This document shows positions 12,000 through 21,836 of a DNA stretch of 64,000 nt, one piece after another (positions within the stretch are counted from its first letter, which is position 1; each line of letters opens with the position of its first letter). The notes beneath the pieces were generated by a model. That model was not told the origin of the DNA. It did no database searches and saw nothing but the letters and a program-made list of their open reading frames with translations. Source of the DNA: Rana temporaria (lineage: Eukaryota > Chordata > Amphibia > Anura > Ranidae); contig NC_053499.1 in the NCBI RefSeq assembly GCF_905171775.1, positions 141,133,922 through 141,197,921 of the forward strand, read 5' to 3'. A program made the translations under genes and the position numbers.

Positions 12000-12198
12000 G
12001 GTAGATGTTGGAGAGTTGAACCCTCTGACAGATTTTTATATCTCTTGGGTACTCTGTCGGTGAGATTTCTATGATTACTGGGCCTGGTCATTCAACGGGT
12101 TCTCACTCTCCCTGCTGGATGTATTTATATTACGCAAAATATATCAGGGGGAGCTGGAGCATGCAGAGATGTAAAAATCTCCAAGGTGGGCATGAACA

Positions 12199-12222
12199 GA
12201 TTAACTGCTTGCCGACTGTATA

Positions 12223-12268
<46 letters not shown>

Positions 12269-12660
12269 CGTCAAAACGTATCACCTGCACAGGATCACAT
12301 ACCTAGTACATGATCCTGCACTTCCGGGTCTGGGGCCTACACGCACGTCACCGGCGATCAGCTGTAATTGGACATGTGGTCCGCTGGGACCCGCCGATCA
12401 TTCGGGACACAAGCAGAATCTATGTAAACAAGGCAGATTTCTGTTCTGTCAGTAGGAAAGGTATTGATCCTATTTCTGCAAAGCAGGAACACCGATCTCT
12501 GCCTTCCCATTGTAAAAGCACCTAATACACAGTAACTAAGCACAGGTTAGGCACACATTTAACGCCTTGATTTCCCCTGATGTTAACCCCTTCCAAGCCA
12601 GTGTCATTAGAACAGTGACAGTGCATATTTTTAGCACTGGTCACTGGTTCCCAAAAAAGT
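12199..12660. mobile_element. TTAA-type transposon, left part
   Basis: TTAACTGCTTGCCGACTG resembles the left ends TTAACCACTTAACGCCCGCC (15.8 kb) and TTAACCACTTGCTTACCGGG (14.17 kb). An AT microsatellite interrupts it. GACCCGCCGATCA and AAGGCAGATTTCTG resemble this family's interior. No right end is found. Confidence 0.5.
12222..12265. repeat. (AT)n microsatellite
   Basis: About 20 AT/TA dinucleotide units. It gives a spurious Ile-Tyr repeat peptide in translation. Confidence 0.95.
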
Positions 12661-12665
12661 GTCAA

Positions 12666-12890
12666 AAGCAGTGGCAGCTGGTGTTTCCTTTGGGGGGTTG
12701 GCAAACACCCCGCATCGCTTGGCCAGCTGCCCCCAGCCCCCTGGTTAACAGTCAGAAGCATCAAAGCCCCACACTTACCCCATCTAGGAAGCGTGAGGAT
12801 GGGTAGCGTGTCTGGCAGCTTTCTTCCTCCTCCTGTGGTGTGAATCAGGGCAGCTTCCACCATGCATCCCCCTCCTCCCTCTCCTAGGCA
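12666..12890. mobile_element. hAT-like fragment (CAGTGGCAG start)
   Basis: GCAGTGGCAGCTGGTGTTTCCTTTGGGGGG resembles the left end of the hAT elements at 59603 and 61493 (CAGTGGCGGCTGGTGCTC). No right end or target duplication was found. Confidence 0.45.
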
Positions 12891-13130
12891 TCCGCTGGGC
12901 TCTGATAAAAACGCTTTGTGCTTTGAAATGCGTCAGCCGGCAGTGACCCTCTTCACATCCTCCATGACCATTTGGAGTGCGGTTTGGGTTCTACATGCTG
13001 CAGCCATTCATGGAATGACTTTCTTACTGCATAACTTTCTACCACAATTGTGAGTAGGTTTTCTATATTGTATTTTAATAAAATTTGTCAAAACGGTAAT
13101 ACACTAGGCTGGTGCGCCTTTGTTACTTTT
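12890..13130 (+). mobile_element. Probable Penelope-like 3' terminus with hammerhead-like motif
   Basis: A hammerhead-like motif (12893-12940) is followed by an AT-rich tail with AATAAAA near 13078, the same order as in the PLE arm near 46.75-47.3 kb. No coding sequence is retained. Confidence 0.4.
12893..12940 (+). ncRNA. Degraded hammerhead-ribozyme-like motif
   Basis: GGCT precedes CTGATAA (consensus CTGANGA; the catalytic G is changed). GAAATGCGTC then precedes AGCC. GGCT and AGCC can pair as stem I, and GTC is a valid cleavage triplet. The core change predicts loss of activity. Confidence 0.4.
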
Positions 13131-13225
13131 TTTTTCATCCAATAAGATCTCCTGACCTTTCAGCCAATTGGGAAACGGGTATCAGACTTGCGCTTCCTGA
13201 TTGGCAGAAAGACGATTCAGTGTAA

Positions 13226-13631
13226 AACCTCATACACACGGTCGGACTTCAAACAAACTTCTCTGTGGATTTTTGTTTGAAGGGCATTGGCCATTGGTAT
13301 GCATACACACGGCAGGACTTTCACAAAGTCACATGTTTTTTCAGCTCTTTTCTGCTCTTTACCGCCACCCTTTGGTTAACTTCTGCTATGGTTGGTTGAT
13401 TTTTAACATTGGTTTTGAGCATGCGTGTTTGTACTTCAGACTAAAGTCCGATGGATTTTTGTACACACGATAGGATTTTGCACCGTAGGACTTTTGTTAC
13501 CGAAAAGTTTGTCCGTTTGCAGAGCGAACATTTGTCCCATGAAAAACGAAAAAGTTTGGCCGATGGAGCGTACACACGGTTGGATTTTTTTGAAGTTTGT
13601 TGTCAAAAAGTCAGATCGTGTTTATGGGCCT
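13226..13631. mobile_element. TWA-type foldback MITE, copy 3 (diverged)
   Basis: The start AACCTCATACACACGGTCGG and end CAGATCGTGTTTATGGGCCT are diverged forms of this family's inverted termini. TAA lies on the left and T-rich sequence on the right, so the TSD is not clean. Repeated CACACGG(C)AGGACTTT words are internal. The three overlapping frames are not genes. Confidence 0.7.
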
Positions 13632-13689
13632 TTAAAAATTCATAATAATAAATAATAAATTCCATAAACATAATAAACATAAAAATATA

Positions 13690-13835
13690 ATAATAATTAA
13701 TAATTCCATAAACATCCCATAGTCTGTAGGCGCTATAACTTTTGCGCAAACCAATCAATATACACTTATTGGAATTTTATTTACCAAAAACATATAGCAG
13801 AATACATATTGGCTGGAATTTATGAAGTTTATGAA
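13690..13835. mobile_element. TTAA-family internal fragment
   Basis: TAGGCGCTATAACTTTTGCGCAAACCAATCAATA parallels 16440-16475 of the complete TTAA element, including the ACCAAAAA...AGAATAC stretch after it. Termini are missing. Confidence 0.6.
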
Positions 13836-14170
13836 GGAATTTGATTTTTTCTCTTTTTTTTGTGTGTGAAAGTGTTTTGAAAGCGTTTTTATAGCAAAAC
13901 TCACCATATGACAGTCCTTCATATAAATGTCTGTGAATAAGGTTGTGATATGATTCACCAATTGTGCTGATGCCCCTGATGATGTCAGATTGATGAAACA
14001 CGTAGGATCTGGCCTGGTAGTGCTTTGCTAGAGAGGATTTTTCCATGTGGCCAGAGGTACTTGTATATTACCAATATAAGAGTCTTCCACTCAAGCAGCA
14101 TTGAAATGTTTTTGAAGTGATTTGTGCGATTTTTATCAGTTACTATGTGAGTGCATTTTATTCCTATTTT
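13836..14170 (+). mobile_element. Probable Penelope-like terminus
   Basis: A near-canonical hammerhead-like motif at 13969-14008 is followed by an AT-rich tail. The order matches the PLE arm. It abuts a TTAA element at 14174. Confidence 0.4.
13969..14008 (+). ncRNA. Hammerhead-ribozyme-like motif, canonical core
   Basis: CTGATGA (13976-13982) is followed by a short stem II GTCA-GAT-TGAT (one G-U pair), then GAAACACGTA. Stem I could be GAT(GC)CC with GGATC, leaving a 2-nt bulge. Both invariant core boxes are intact, unlike the other copies in this window. Stem strengths are modest. Confidence 0.5.
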
Positions 14171-14173
14171 TAA

Positions 14174-14400
14174 CCACTTGCTTACCGGGCACATATACCC
14201 AGCCCAGGTGAAATTTCAGCTTTCGGCACTGTCACGCTTTGAATGAAAATTGCGCGGTCGTGCGACGTGGCTCCCAAACAAAATTGACATCCTTTTTTTC
14301 CCACAAATAGAGCTATCTTTAGGTGGTATTTGATCATCTCTGCGGTTTTTATTTTTTGCGCTATAAACAAAAAAAAATCTATTGGAGGCACTGGACAAGG
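14174..14400. mobile_element. TTAA-type transposon, left fragment
   Basis: It follows TTAA (14170-14173) and begins CCACTTGCTTACCGGGCAC. It contains GCGCGGTCGTGCGACGTGGC and CCCACAAATAGAGC, both found inverted in the 15838-16830 element. The right end is missing. Confidence 0.6.
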
Positions 14401-14479
14401 AGGAGAAGCCCGAAGCGTCGGTGGGGGGCCCAAGAAGAAAAGGACCTGGGCTGCTCTGTGTTAAACCACTGCACAGAGC

Positions 14480-14740
14480 ACAAGCCAAACCTTTAATACC
14501 ACTTTAAGTAAAGATACCCTATGTGTAAGGCAGTGACCCTGACCAATGTGCCTAGCGTAGCCCAAAAGAGCACAGCCCTCTTCTGTGACCCTTGCTTGGT
14601 GCCCAACAAGAAGGGAAGCATGGAGGACATGACCACCACCACCCCACGGCCCCTGCCCTACTACATGTTGATGACAGGGTCTCTTTAAGAAGACCTGAAG
14701 GTATAGGCAGGGACGCTTGAACTTTATTTCCAACAGAAGT
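14480..14740. repeat. Unnamed dispersed repeat (also at 32.88 kb)
   Basis: GGCAGTGACCCTGACCAATG, then TGTGACCCTTGCTTGG, then CAACAAGAAGGGAAGCATGG matches 32880-32985 with about one mismatch per eight bases. It has no recognisable ends. TTAAAGAGACC-like text on the minus strand near 14690 suggests a TTAA-type border. Confidence 0.6.
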
Positions 14741-15535
14741 TAAAACAGCAGAACATAATGACAGGTGTTCTTTGAAGCAAATCTGTCAAGAATGAGGCAA
14801 GATCGTGGGACTTTCAAGCAGACGGAAGAAATTTAGTGAACTCTTTTACTTTTTAAATTCATGCTGTCATTATAGAGTAATTAGCAGTGGAAAAAGAGTG
14901 GTTTTGGCACTTCCAATTTAAATCTCCGAACTTTACATCAGAATACCGCAAAGAGTCAGGATCTCTCGACACCGCTCAATGCCTGGACAGTGGAGATAAT
15001 TATTAAAAATGGCCGGAGGCAGACTGAATTTATTATTAGATTTTAACATGAATCTAGACACAGACAGACAGGAAAAACATGATAAGTTATCTAATTACTG
15101 CTACCAGTCCAGGCTCTCTTTTCTTGGTCACACATTCCCTTTACCAAAGCAGTACAAACAATAATGATGATTCAGAAAGAACATTAACCCATGGCAGCCA
15201 ATTAGGTGTCACTTTCATGAATCCAGATTCGTTAGAACAATGAATGAGAAGCTGCGATTAGTTGGTTTAGAGGACGGCACTTTTCTCTTTGCATTATTTG
15301 ATAAGGCCGACTGTTCTAGTTTTACAGAATTATTCTTATATTATGTCAGATAAAAAAAAGAAAAAGTACAGAATCACCTAATTAACAAGCATACATTACT
15401 TACTTATATCATTTGCAATTCAACGGTAAGATTTTTTTTTACATCGTTTTCGCTATAAAGCAATTACTTAAGATAAAAAGGTGAAATTTTGCACATAGTT
15501 ATAAGAAATTGCTTTAGAAAAAAAATCTAATAGAA
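14741..15535. other. Unique AT-rich sequence, candidate regulatory island
   Basis: About 800 bp lack transposon ends or tandem repeats. The composition is balanced with homeodomain-type TAATTA/ATTAG cores (for example near 14880, 15030 and 15380). Such islands between transposons often prove conserved, but this is inference without alignment. Confidence 0.4.
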
Positions 15536-15837
15536 AAAAGGGAGGTGATGCGCTCAAAAACAATACACTGAACAATCTAGAGAATGAGCTCAATATAGTG
15601 CCTATGTAATGATTAAAGTGATCAAAGTGCTGAGCTTAATGGTCAATAGCCAAATAAATAAATGAAAAAATGACTATAAAGTGCTGGTGCAATGAACAAT
15701 CAGGGATCCTAGTGGATGATGCCTGGGGAATCCAATGGAGTACATGAATGGACAGTTCATATAGTGATGTGGTTCATATGGCAGATAATAATCCAACAGA
15801 TCTTCCTGGTAATGAGCTCACAGAGCGCTTACCTTAA

Positions 15838-16830
15838 CCACTTAACGCCCGCCGCACGACTATTTACGTCCGCAAAATGGCACGGACAGGCAGATGGGCG
15901 TATTTATACGTCCTTGCCTTTCCGCGGGTCAGGGGTCCGATCGGGACCCCCCGCTGCGTGCGGCGAGCGGCTTACCTCGGGGAGCGATCCGGGACGACGG
16001 CGCGGCTATTCTTTTATAGCCGCTCCGTCGCGATCGCTCCCCGGAGCTGAAGAACGGGGAGAGCCGTATGTAAACATGGCTTCCCCGTGCTTCACTGTGG
16101 CGGCGCATCGATCGTGTCATCCCCATTATAGGGGAGACACAATCTATGACATCAGACCTACAGCCACACCCCCCTACTGTTGTAAACACACACTAGGTGA
16201 AGCCTAACACGTTCAGCGCCCCTTGTGGGTAACTCCCAAACTGCAACTGTCATTTTCACAATAAAGAATGCAATTTAAATGCATTTTTTGCTGTGAAAAT
16301 GACAAAGGTCCCAAAAATGTGTCAAAATTGTCCGAAGTGTCCACCATAATGTCGCAGTCACGAAAAAAATCGATGATCGCCGCCATTAGTAGTAAAAAAA
16401 AAAAAATTAATAAAAATGCAATAAAACTATACCCTATTTTGTAAACGCTATAAATTTTGCGCAAACCAATCGATAAACGCTTATTGCGATTTTTTTTACC
16501 AAAAATAGGTAGAAGAATACGTATCGGCCTAAACTGAGGAAAAAAAATGTTATATATGTTTTTGGGGGATATTTATTATAGCAAAAAGTAAAAAATATTG
16601 CATTTTTTTCAAAATTGTCGCTCTATTTTTGTTTATAGCGCAAAAAATAAAAACCGCAGAGGTGATCAAATACCACCAAAAGAAAGCTCTATTTGTGGGG
16701 AAAAAAGGACCCCAATTTTGTTTGGGAGCCACGTCGCTCGACCGCGCAATTGTCTGTTAAAGCGACGCAGTGCCGAATCGCAAAACCTGGCCTGGGCATT
16801 TAGCTGCCTAAAGGTCCGGGGCTTAAGTGG
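15838..16830. mobile_element. TTAA-flanked non-autonomous DNA transposon (full length)
   Basis: CCACTTAACGCCCGCCGCAC at the left and GGTCCGGGGCTTAAGTGG at the right are inverted termini flanked by TTAA at 15834-15837 and 16831-16834. The interior has facing GGGAGCGATC/GATCGCTCCC segments. Fragments at 12.2, 13.7, 14.17 and 57.2 kb belong to the same group. The frames within it are non-coding by-products. Confidence 0.88.
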
Positions 16831-17123
16831 TTAACCAAAAGGGATTGTTGCTTAGAACGATATGTGACTGGCCTCTCCGGATCAGCGTGGCGGCTGTGTG
16901 GACATCAGCTGAACGTTGAGCTGGGCTTCACAAAGATGGTGACTCCCAGACGGATCCGAGACAACGGCGAGTCAGACCCAGAAAAATGAATATTGGATCC
17001 AAAATAGTGAAGTACGTATAAAATGTATTTAAATATAAAATATTGGCAGAGAAGCTGGTATAGCTTCAAACATGGACTCGGGGACGGACAAACGTCACTT
17101 CCGGCCACATGAGCTGTTCCTAG

Positions 17124-17166
17124 TTCCTGACGCGTATCGTCACGTCACGTGACTTCATCAGAGGAA
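17124..17166 (-). ncRNA. Hammerhead-ribozyme-like motif
   Basis: On the minus strand TTCCT precedes CTGATGA, then stem II GTCACG-TGA-CGTGAC, then GATACGCGTC and AGGAA. TTCCT/AGGAA is a perfect stem I, stem II is a perfect 6-bp hairpin and GTC is a valid cleavage triplet. The one flaw is GATA instead of GAAA in the second core box. This is a type-I layout with a very short, self-complementary stem III. Confidence 0.6.
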
Positions 17167-17609
17167 TATGATTGGCTGAGAGCTATACTTATATATATAT
17201 ATATATCAAATAGACAGGAAGTTAATCAGCGGCCATTTTGGGGAGAAAATGTCGTTGATATCGTGGCGGCCATCTTGCTGGTGGGAAACCCTAATGTTGT
17301 AGTCTGTCTTATTATGTGTCTCTCTCCCAGTGGCCGGCCATTGTGTTGGTGGAAATGCGACACAAGCGGTCATGTAAGGAAAGACAGCCAGTTTTAAATA
17401 ATATGAACGAATGGTGGGAGAGAGTCAAGGCAGAAGAAAAATACATATTGTTAAAAAGTTTTCATATTGTTAAAAAATAATTCCAATCGTGAACTGGAAA
17501 TGACATAGGTCTATCCTATTGATACAATACATGAAACATTACATGCATTTAGTCGACAGTGGGCTAAAGTCAGCTGACGTCCCTCAGACAGTCCAGACTC
17601 TGGAAGGAT

Positions 17610-17906
17610 CAGGGACGGACTGACCATTGAGTGACTCGGGCACTGCCCGAGGGCCCCATGCCACTAGGGGGCCCCAACAGGGTTGCCAGGCTCAGTAAAA
17701 CCAGGGACAGTATGTAAAAATCTATGTTTTTTTTTTTAATATCTGTCCCTGATATGTCCGAAACCGACATGCTTTTGATGTGAAAATCCAGAGATTTTAG
17801 CTGCCCCGCCTCTGCACTGCCTCCTGGCATGGTGGCCATCTGTAAGCTCAGGGGCCCCATAATCTTCTATTGCCCGGGGGCCCCATGAGTTGTCAGTCTG
17901 CCCCTG
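17610..17906. mobile_element. hAT-type MITE (CAGGGRYGGACTGAC family)
   Basis: The termini CAGGGACGGACTGACC and GTCAGTCTGCCCCTG are inverted. Flanks GGAAGGAT (17602-17609) and GAAGGGAT (17907-17914) look like a diverged 8-bp TSD, as expected for hAT. A closely related copy lies at 30031-30324 and a fragment near 2275. Confidence 0.8.
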
Positions 17907-17914
17907 GAAGGGAT

Positions 17915-18147
17915 CACAAATTTAATATCAGGAGCCACCCGGATGCCTGAGAGACAGCTGACTCAGCCTCTCAGCATGCAGTTGACAACCTGAGCCAGCT
18001 TCTCTCACCCCCTCCACAGCCCGGCATGCCAGAGAGCCAGGGCTGGTGCAAGGATTTTTGACACCCTAGGCAAAACCTAATTTTGCCGCCCCCCCTGACC
18101 CCACCCCCTTTTCCCTGCCCATGTAAAGCCCACGTTTTTAATGAAGC
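17915..18147. other. Spacer before tandem array
   Basis: CAGGGCTGGTGCAAGGATTT at 18040 has the CAGGG start of hAT MITEs, so the following array may lie inside a hAT element. No right end was found. Confidence 0.35.
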
Positions 18148-18830
18148 GCCCATCAAATTCAGCCTTACCAGCGTCCATCAAATGCAGCCTCACCAGCGCC
18201 CATCAAATTCAGCCTCACCAGCGCCCATCAAATGCAGCCTCACCAGCGCCCCATCAAATGCAGCCTCACCAGCGCCCATCAAATGCAGCCTCACCAGCGA
18301 GCATCAAATGCAGCCTCACCAGCGCCCATCAAATGTAGCCTCACCAGCGCCCATCAAATGCAGCCTCACCAGCGCCCATCAAATGCAGCCTCACCAGCGA
18401 GCATCAAATGCAGCCTCACCAGCGCCCATCAAATGCAGCCTCACCAGCGCCCATCAAATGCAGCCTCACCAGCGCCCCATCAAATGCAGCCTCACCAGCG
18501 CCCATCAAATGCAGCCTCACCAGCGAGCATCAAATGCAGCCTACCAGCACCCATCAATGCAGCCTCACCAGCACGCATCAAATGTAGCCTACCAGTGCCC
18601 ATCAATGCAGTCTACCAGCGCCCATCAATGCAGCCTTACCAGCACCCATCAAATGTAGCCTCACCAGCACCCATCAAATGCAGCCTACCAGCGCCCATCA
18701 ATGCAGCATCACCAGCTCCCATTAAATGTAGCCTCACCAGCTTCCATCAAATGTAGCCTCACCAGCTTCCATCCAATGTAGCCTCATCCGCGCCCATCAA
18801 ATGCAGCCTACCAGTGCCCATCATTTAATG
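18148..18830. repeat. 25-bp tandem array, about 27 units
   Basis: The unit is CAGCCTCACCAGCGCCCATC plus AAATG, varying between 22 and 26 bp toward the right end. It shares GCCCATCAAATGCAGCC with the arrays at 59.7 and 61.6 kb. All three plus-strand frames stay open over long stretches and give repetitive Ser/Pro/Gln/His peptides. It is not a gene and not CRISPR, as there are no unique spacers. Confidence 0.93.
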
Positions 18831-18850
18831 TTTGCTGGCGGGACAAAGAC

Positions 18851-19618
18851 ACAGTCCTCAGCCGCCACTAGTAATCCCTATAGCAGGCTTGCAGGTAAGT
18901 TTAACAAAACTGCAGCATGCAGAATTTTGAACATGCGCTGCACCAAAGAGATCCACGCGGTGTCCATGAGAACAATAGCACAGCCTTCTTTTAGGTTTAA
19001 ATGTATATTCTTTTTTTTTTACAAGCCAGAAAAACAAGAATGAATGGGCATTGGAAGATCATTTCTGATTGGTCGCTGTGTGTTATTGCACTTTTCAGCA
19101 TACTGTCGCTCAATCTGCTTCCAGTGGCCGGCAACATTTTTAAAAGGCAAACAAATAAAATTGCGCTGTAAAAAATGAATGATCGCATTCCACTATAAGC
19201 TGCTGTAATTACAGCTGGAGAAGGTTTCAGAACAATATGAATTTATGCAATAGAGGAATTCACAGGTGAGAAAGGATTATCATATGGTCTGGCTGGCATA
19301 TAATGATGAATCATCTACAGACATGGAACAGTGCCATCCAGTGGGCACAGAAATTGTAGGACGTCTGCAAGATATTCGAAGACAAATTGGATTTGAGCGA
19401 AGCAAGTATCGCACAGATGTGGCTGTATAGTTGATGGAGCCAAAAGCGATGTTCTGTGTGCCAGGCATGTATGATTTCAAATATTGCTTTAAACACCTCG
19501 CTTTGGATGCAAAGATTTGCAATGTGTTAAAGCAGTTGTAAAGCAAAGACATCAACAAAGAAACCCAGCCAAGGCATGGCTGAATGTGAAAATGGTTTCC
19601 ATTTGTATTGTAAAGTAT
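18851..19618. other. Unique sequence
   Basis: No transposon termini. Minus-strand frames near 19280-19660 show no recognisable domain. Unassigned. Confidence 0.4.
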
Positions 19619-19621
19619 TAA

Positions 19622-20321
19622 GGCCCAGATTCTCAAAGGGCTTACGACGGCGCAACGCAATGTGCGCCGTCGTAAGTCCTAATCTGGGCCGTCGTATCTA
19701 TGCGACTGATTCTTAGAATCAGTTACGCATAGATATCCATTAGATCCGACAGGCGTCGGATCTTAAATGCATTTTTTTTTTTGCCGCTAGGTGTCGCCTC
19801 TGTCGTTTTCCCCGTCGAGTATGCAAATTAGCAAAATACGCGAATTCCCGAACGTACGCACGGTCGACGCAGTGAAGTTACGACGTTTACGTTAGAGTTG
19901 CGCCGCGTAAAGTTGCCCCTGCTATATGAGGGGCAACCAATGTTAAGTATGGCCGTCGTTCCCGCGTTGAAATTTTAAAATTTACGTTGTTTGCGTAAGT
20001 CGTCCGTGAATGGGGCTGGACGTCATTTACGTTCACGTCGAAACCAATGATGTCCTTGCGACGTCATTTGGAGCAATGCACCCTGGGATATTTTCCGGAC
20101 GGCGCATGCGCAGTACGTTCAGCGCGGGAGTGCTCCACGCCCCCTACCCAGCTAATTTGAATTAGGCGGGCTTGCGCCGGGTGATTTACGATACGCCGCC
20201 GAAACTTTACAGGCAAGTTCTTTGTGAATAAAGCACTTGCCTGTAAAACTTGCGGCGGCGTAACGTAAATCAGATACGTTACGCCCGCACAGTTTTACGC
20301 CCATATACGAGAATCTGGGCC
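19622..20321. mobile_element. GGGCC-type DNA transposon, copy with clean TSD
   Basis: GGCCCAGATTCTCAAAGGGC at the left faces ACGAGAATCTGGGCC at the right. TAA is repeated at 19619-19621 and 20322-20324. The 3-bp TAA duplication supports PIF/Harbinger-type integration. The CpG-rich interior holds GTTAAGTATGGCCGTCGTTC, also found in the 55-kb copy. Confidence 0.9.
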
Positions 20322-20449
20322 TAAGAGTATCTTTTTCTTATTAAATTTTATTAACAGTCATGTGACCTTTTGCTATCGTCTTCTAGCTGCTCTGGCTCAA
20401 GTGGTGTGCAGTGAGACTCCTCAAAAGTGCATCACTTCCAGGGCTGTCA

Positions 20450-20990
20450 CCAGGGCCGGATCTAAGGGGGTGCTGGGGTGCACCCACCCAGGGATCTGAG
20501 AGTGCATCCACTGAGCCATGAGCCAGTCTGATTGGGAGCAGTTGATGTAAGGGAGCACTCTGATGTGATGCAGACAGTTGATGCAAGGAGGCACTCTGAT
20601 TGGGGCAATCCATTATATGGGGATACCCGAGGTAAGAGGGCACTCTGATGGGGACAGTTGTTGTAAGGGGGCACTTTGAAGGGTTTAGGTGATGTAAGGA
20701 GGCACTCTGATGCAGACACTTGATGTAAGGGGGCACTTTGATACGGACATCTGGTGTAAGGGGGCACTCTTATGAGGGCACCTGATGGAAGAGGGCAACT
20801 GATGTAAGAAGGCACTCTGATGAGGGCACTTGATGCAAGGGGGCACCTGATGTAAAACGGCATTCTGATGGGGGCACCTGATGGAAGAGGGCAACTGATG
20901 TAAGAAGGCACTCTGATGAGGGCACCTGATGTTAAACGGCATTCTGATGAGGGCACCTGATGGAATGGTGACTCTGGTGGGCAACTGTTG
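20450..20990. repeat. About 30-bp minisatellite after a hAT-like start
   Basis: CAGGGCCGGATCTAAGGGGG at 20453 resembles a hAT MITE start. From about 20520 the unit AAGGGGGCACTCTGATG...GCA recurs with variable spacing. Minus-strand frames covering it are repeat artefacts. Confidence 0.85.
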
Positions 20991-21244
20991 GGCCTGGAAG
21001 AGTAAGGCCTATGGACCATAAAAATGTGACACTGAATAACCCATATCGTGTTTCCTTTGGGCTAACAGCAGATACAAAGCAGCTGCTTGTGAGAATGGCA
21101 ACCCTTCTCTGGACAGGAATTAGGTCCCTGAGAAAGAAATTGATTTATAAAAGGTAACTGTTGTATCTGATGTTGTAAACCAGGCAAGTGTTGTGAATAA
21201 GGATCCTAAAAGGAGAATTCATCTTCTTGTTGGTAATTCAATTG
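20991..21244. other. Short unassigned sequence
   Basis: No recognisable features between the minisatellite and the next MITE. Confidence 0.4.
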
Positions 21245-21247
21245 TAA

Positions 21248-21833
21248 TGCCGCGTACACACGACCATTTTTCGGGATGTAAAAAATAAATTTTTTCTTTT
21301 AATGTCATTAAAAACAATTGTGTGTGGGCTCCAAAGCATTTTTCATGACGTAAAAAATGGGCATTAAAAAATTAGAACATGCTCTAAATTTTCAAAGAAA
21401 CCCATGTCGTTTTTAACGTTGTAGTTTTTAACGTTGTAGTTTTTAACGTCGTAAAAAATGGTTGTGTGTGGGCTTTAATGACGTTAAAAAAAACGTGCAT
21501 GCTCAGAAGCAAGTTAAGAGACGGGAGCGTTCTGATAAAACTAGCATTCGTAATAGAGATGGCACATTCATCACGCTGTAACAGACTGAAAAGCGTGAAT
21601 CGTCTCTCTCACCAAACTTTTACTAATGCAAAATCGGCAAAAGCAGCCCCAAGGGCGGCGCCATCCGAATGGAACTTCCCCTTTATAGTGCCATTGTACG
21701 TGTTGTACGTCACCGTGCTTTGCTCAAGCTTTTTTTTTTTCACGATCGTGTGTAGGTAAGGACGGCTTAACAATAATCGGTTTGAAAAAAACGTATTTTC
21801 TAGACCATTAAAAATGGTCGTGTGTACGCGGCA
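21248..21833. mobile_element. TWA-type foldback MITE, copy 4
   Basis: Ends TGCCGCGTACACACGACC and GTGTGTACGCGGCA are preceded by TAA and followed by TTA. The interior (21490-21680) carries GCTCAGAAGCAAGTT and GAATGGAACTTCCCC, shared inverted with the 37.5- and 54.7-kb copies. It gives the uninterrupted version of the site disrupted at 54998. Confidence 0.88.
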
Positions 21834-21836
21834 TTA

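Larger units (their letters stand above)
15540..17400 (-). mobile_element. Probable Penelope-like terminus split by a TTAA transposon
   Basis: The left part (15540-15833) is an AT-rich string of AAAGTG/TGCAATG words like the PLE left arm at 42.0-42.2 kb. The right part (16835-17400) holds a hammerhead-like motif on the minus strand and a (TA)n run at 17189-17207. The intervening 15838-16830 is a TTAA insertion. No reverse transcriptase remains. Confidence 0.45.

Noticed and set aside
15716..16207. A 163-residue plus-strand frame
   Set aside because: It crosses the boundary of the TTAA transposon at 15838 and has no recognised motif.
18083..18756. Open frames of 174-191 residues with a Ser/Pro/Gln/His repeat
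   Set aside because: Produced by the 25-bp array in overlapping frames; no start context, domain or splice structure.
18148..18830. CRISPR-like spaced repeats
   Set aside because: There are no unique spacers, units are contiguous, and the window is eukaryotic.
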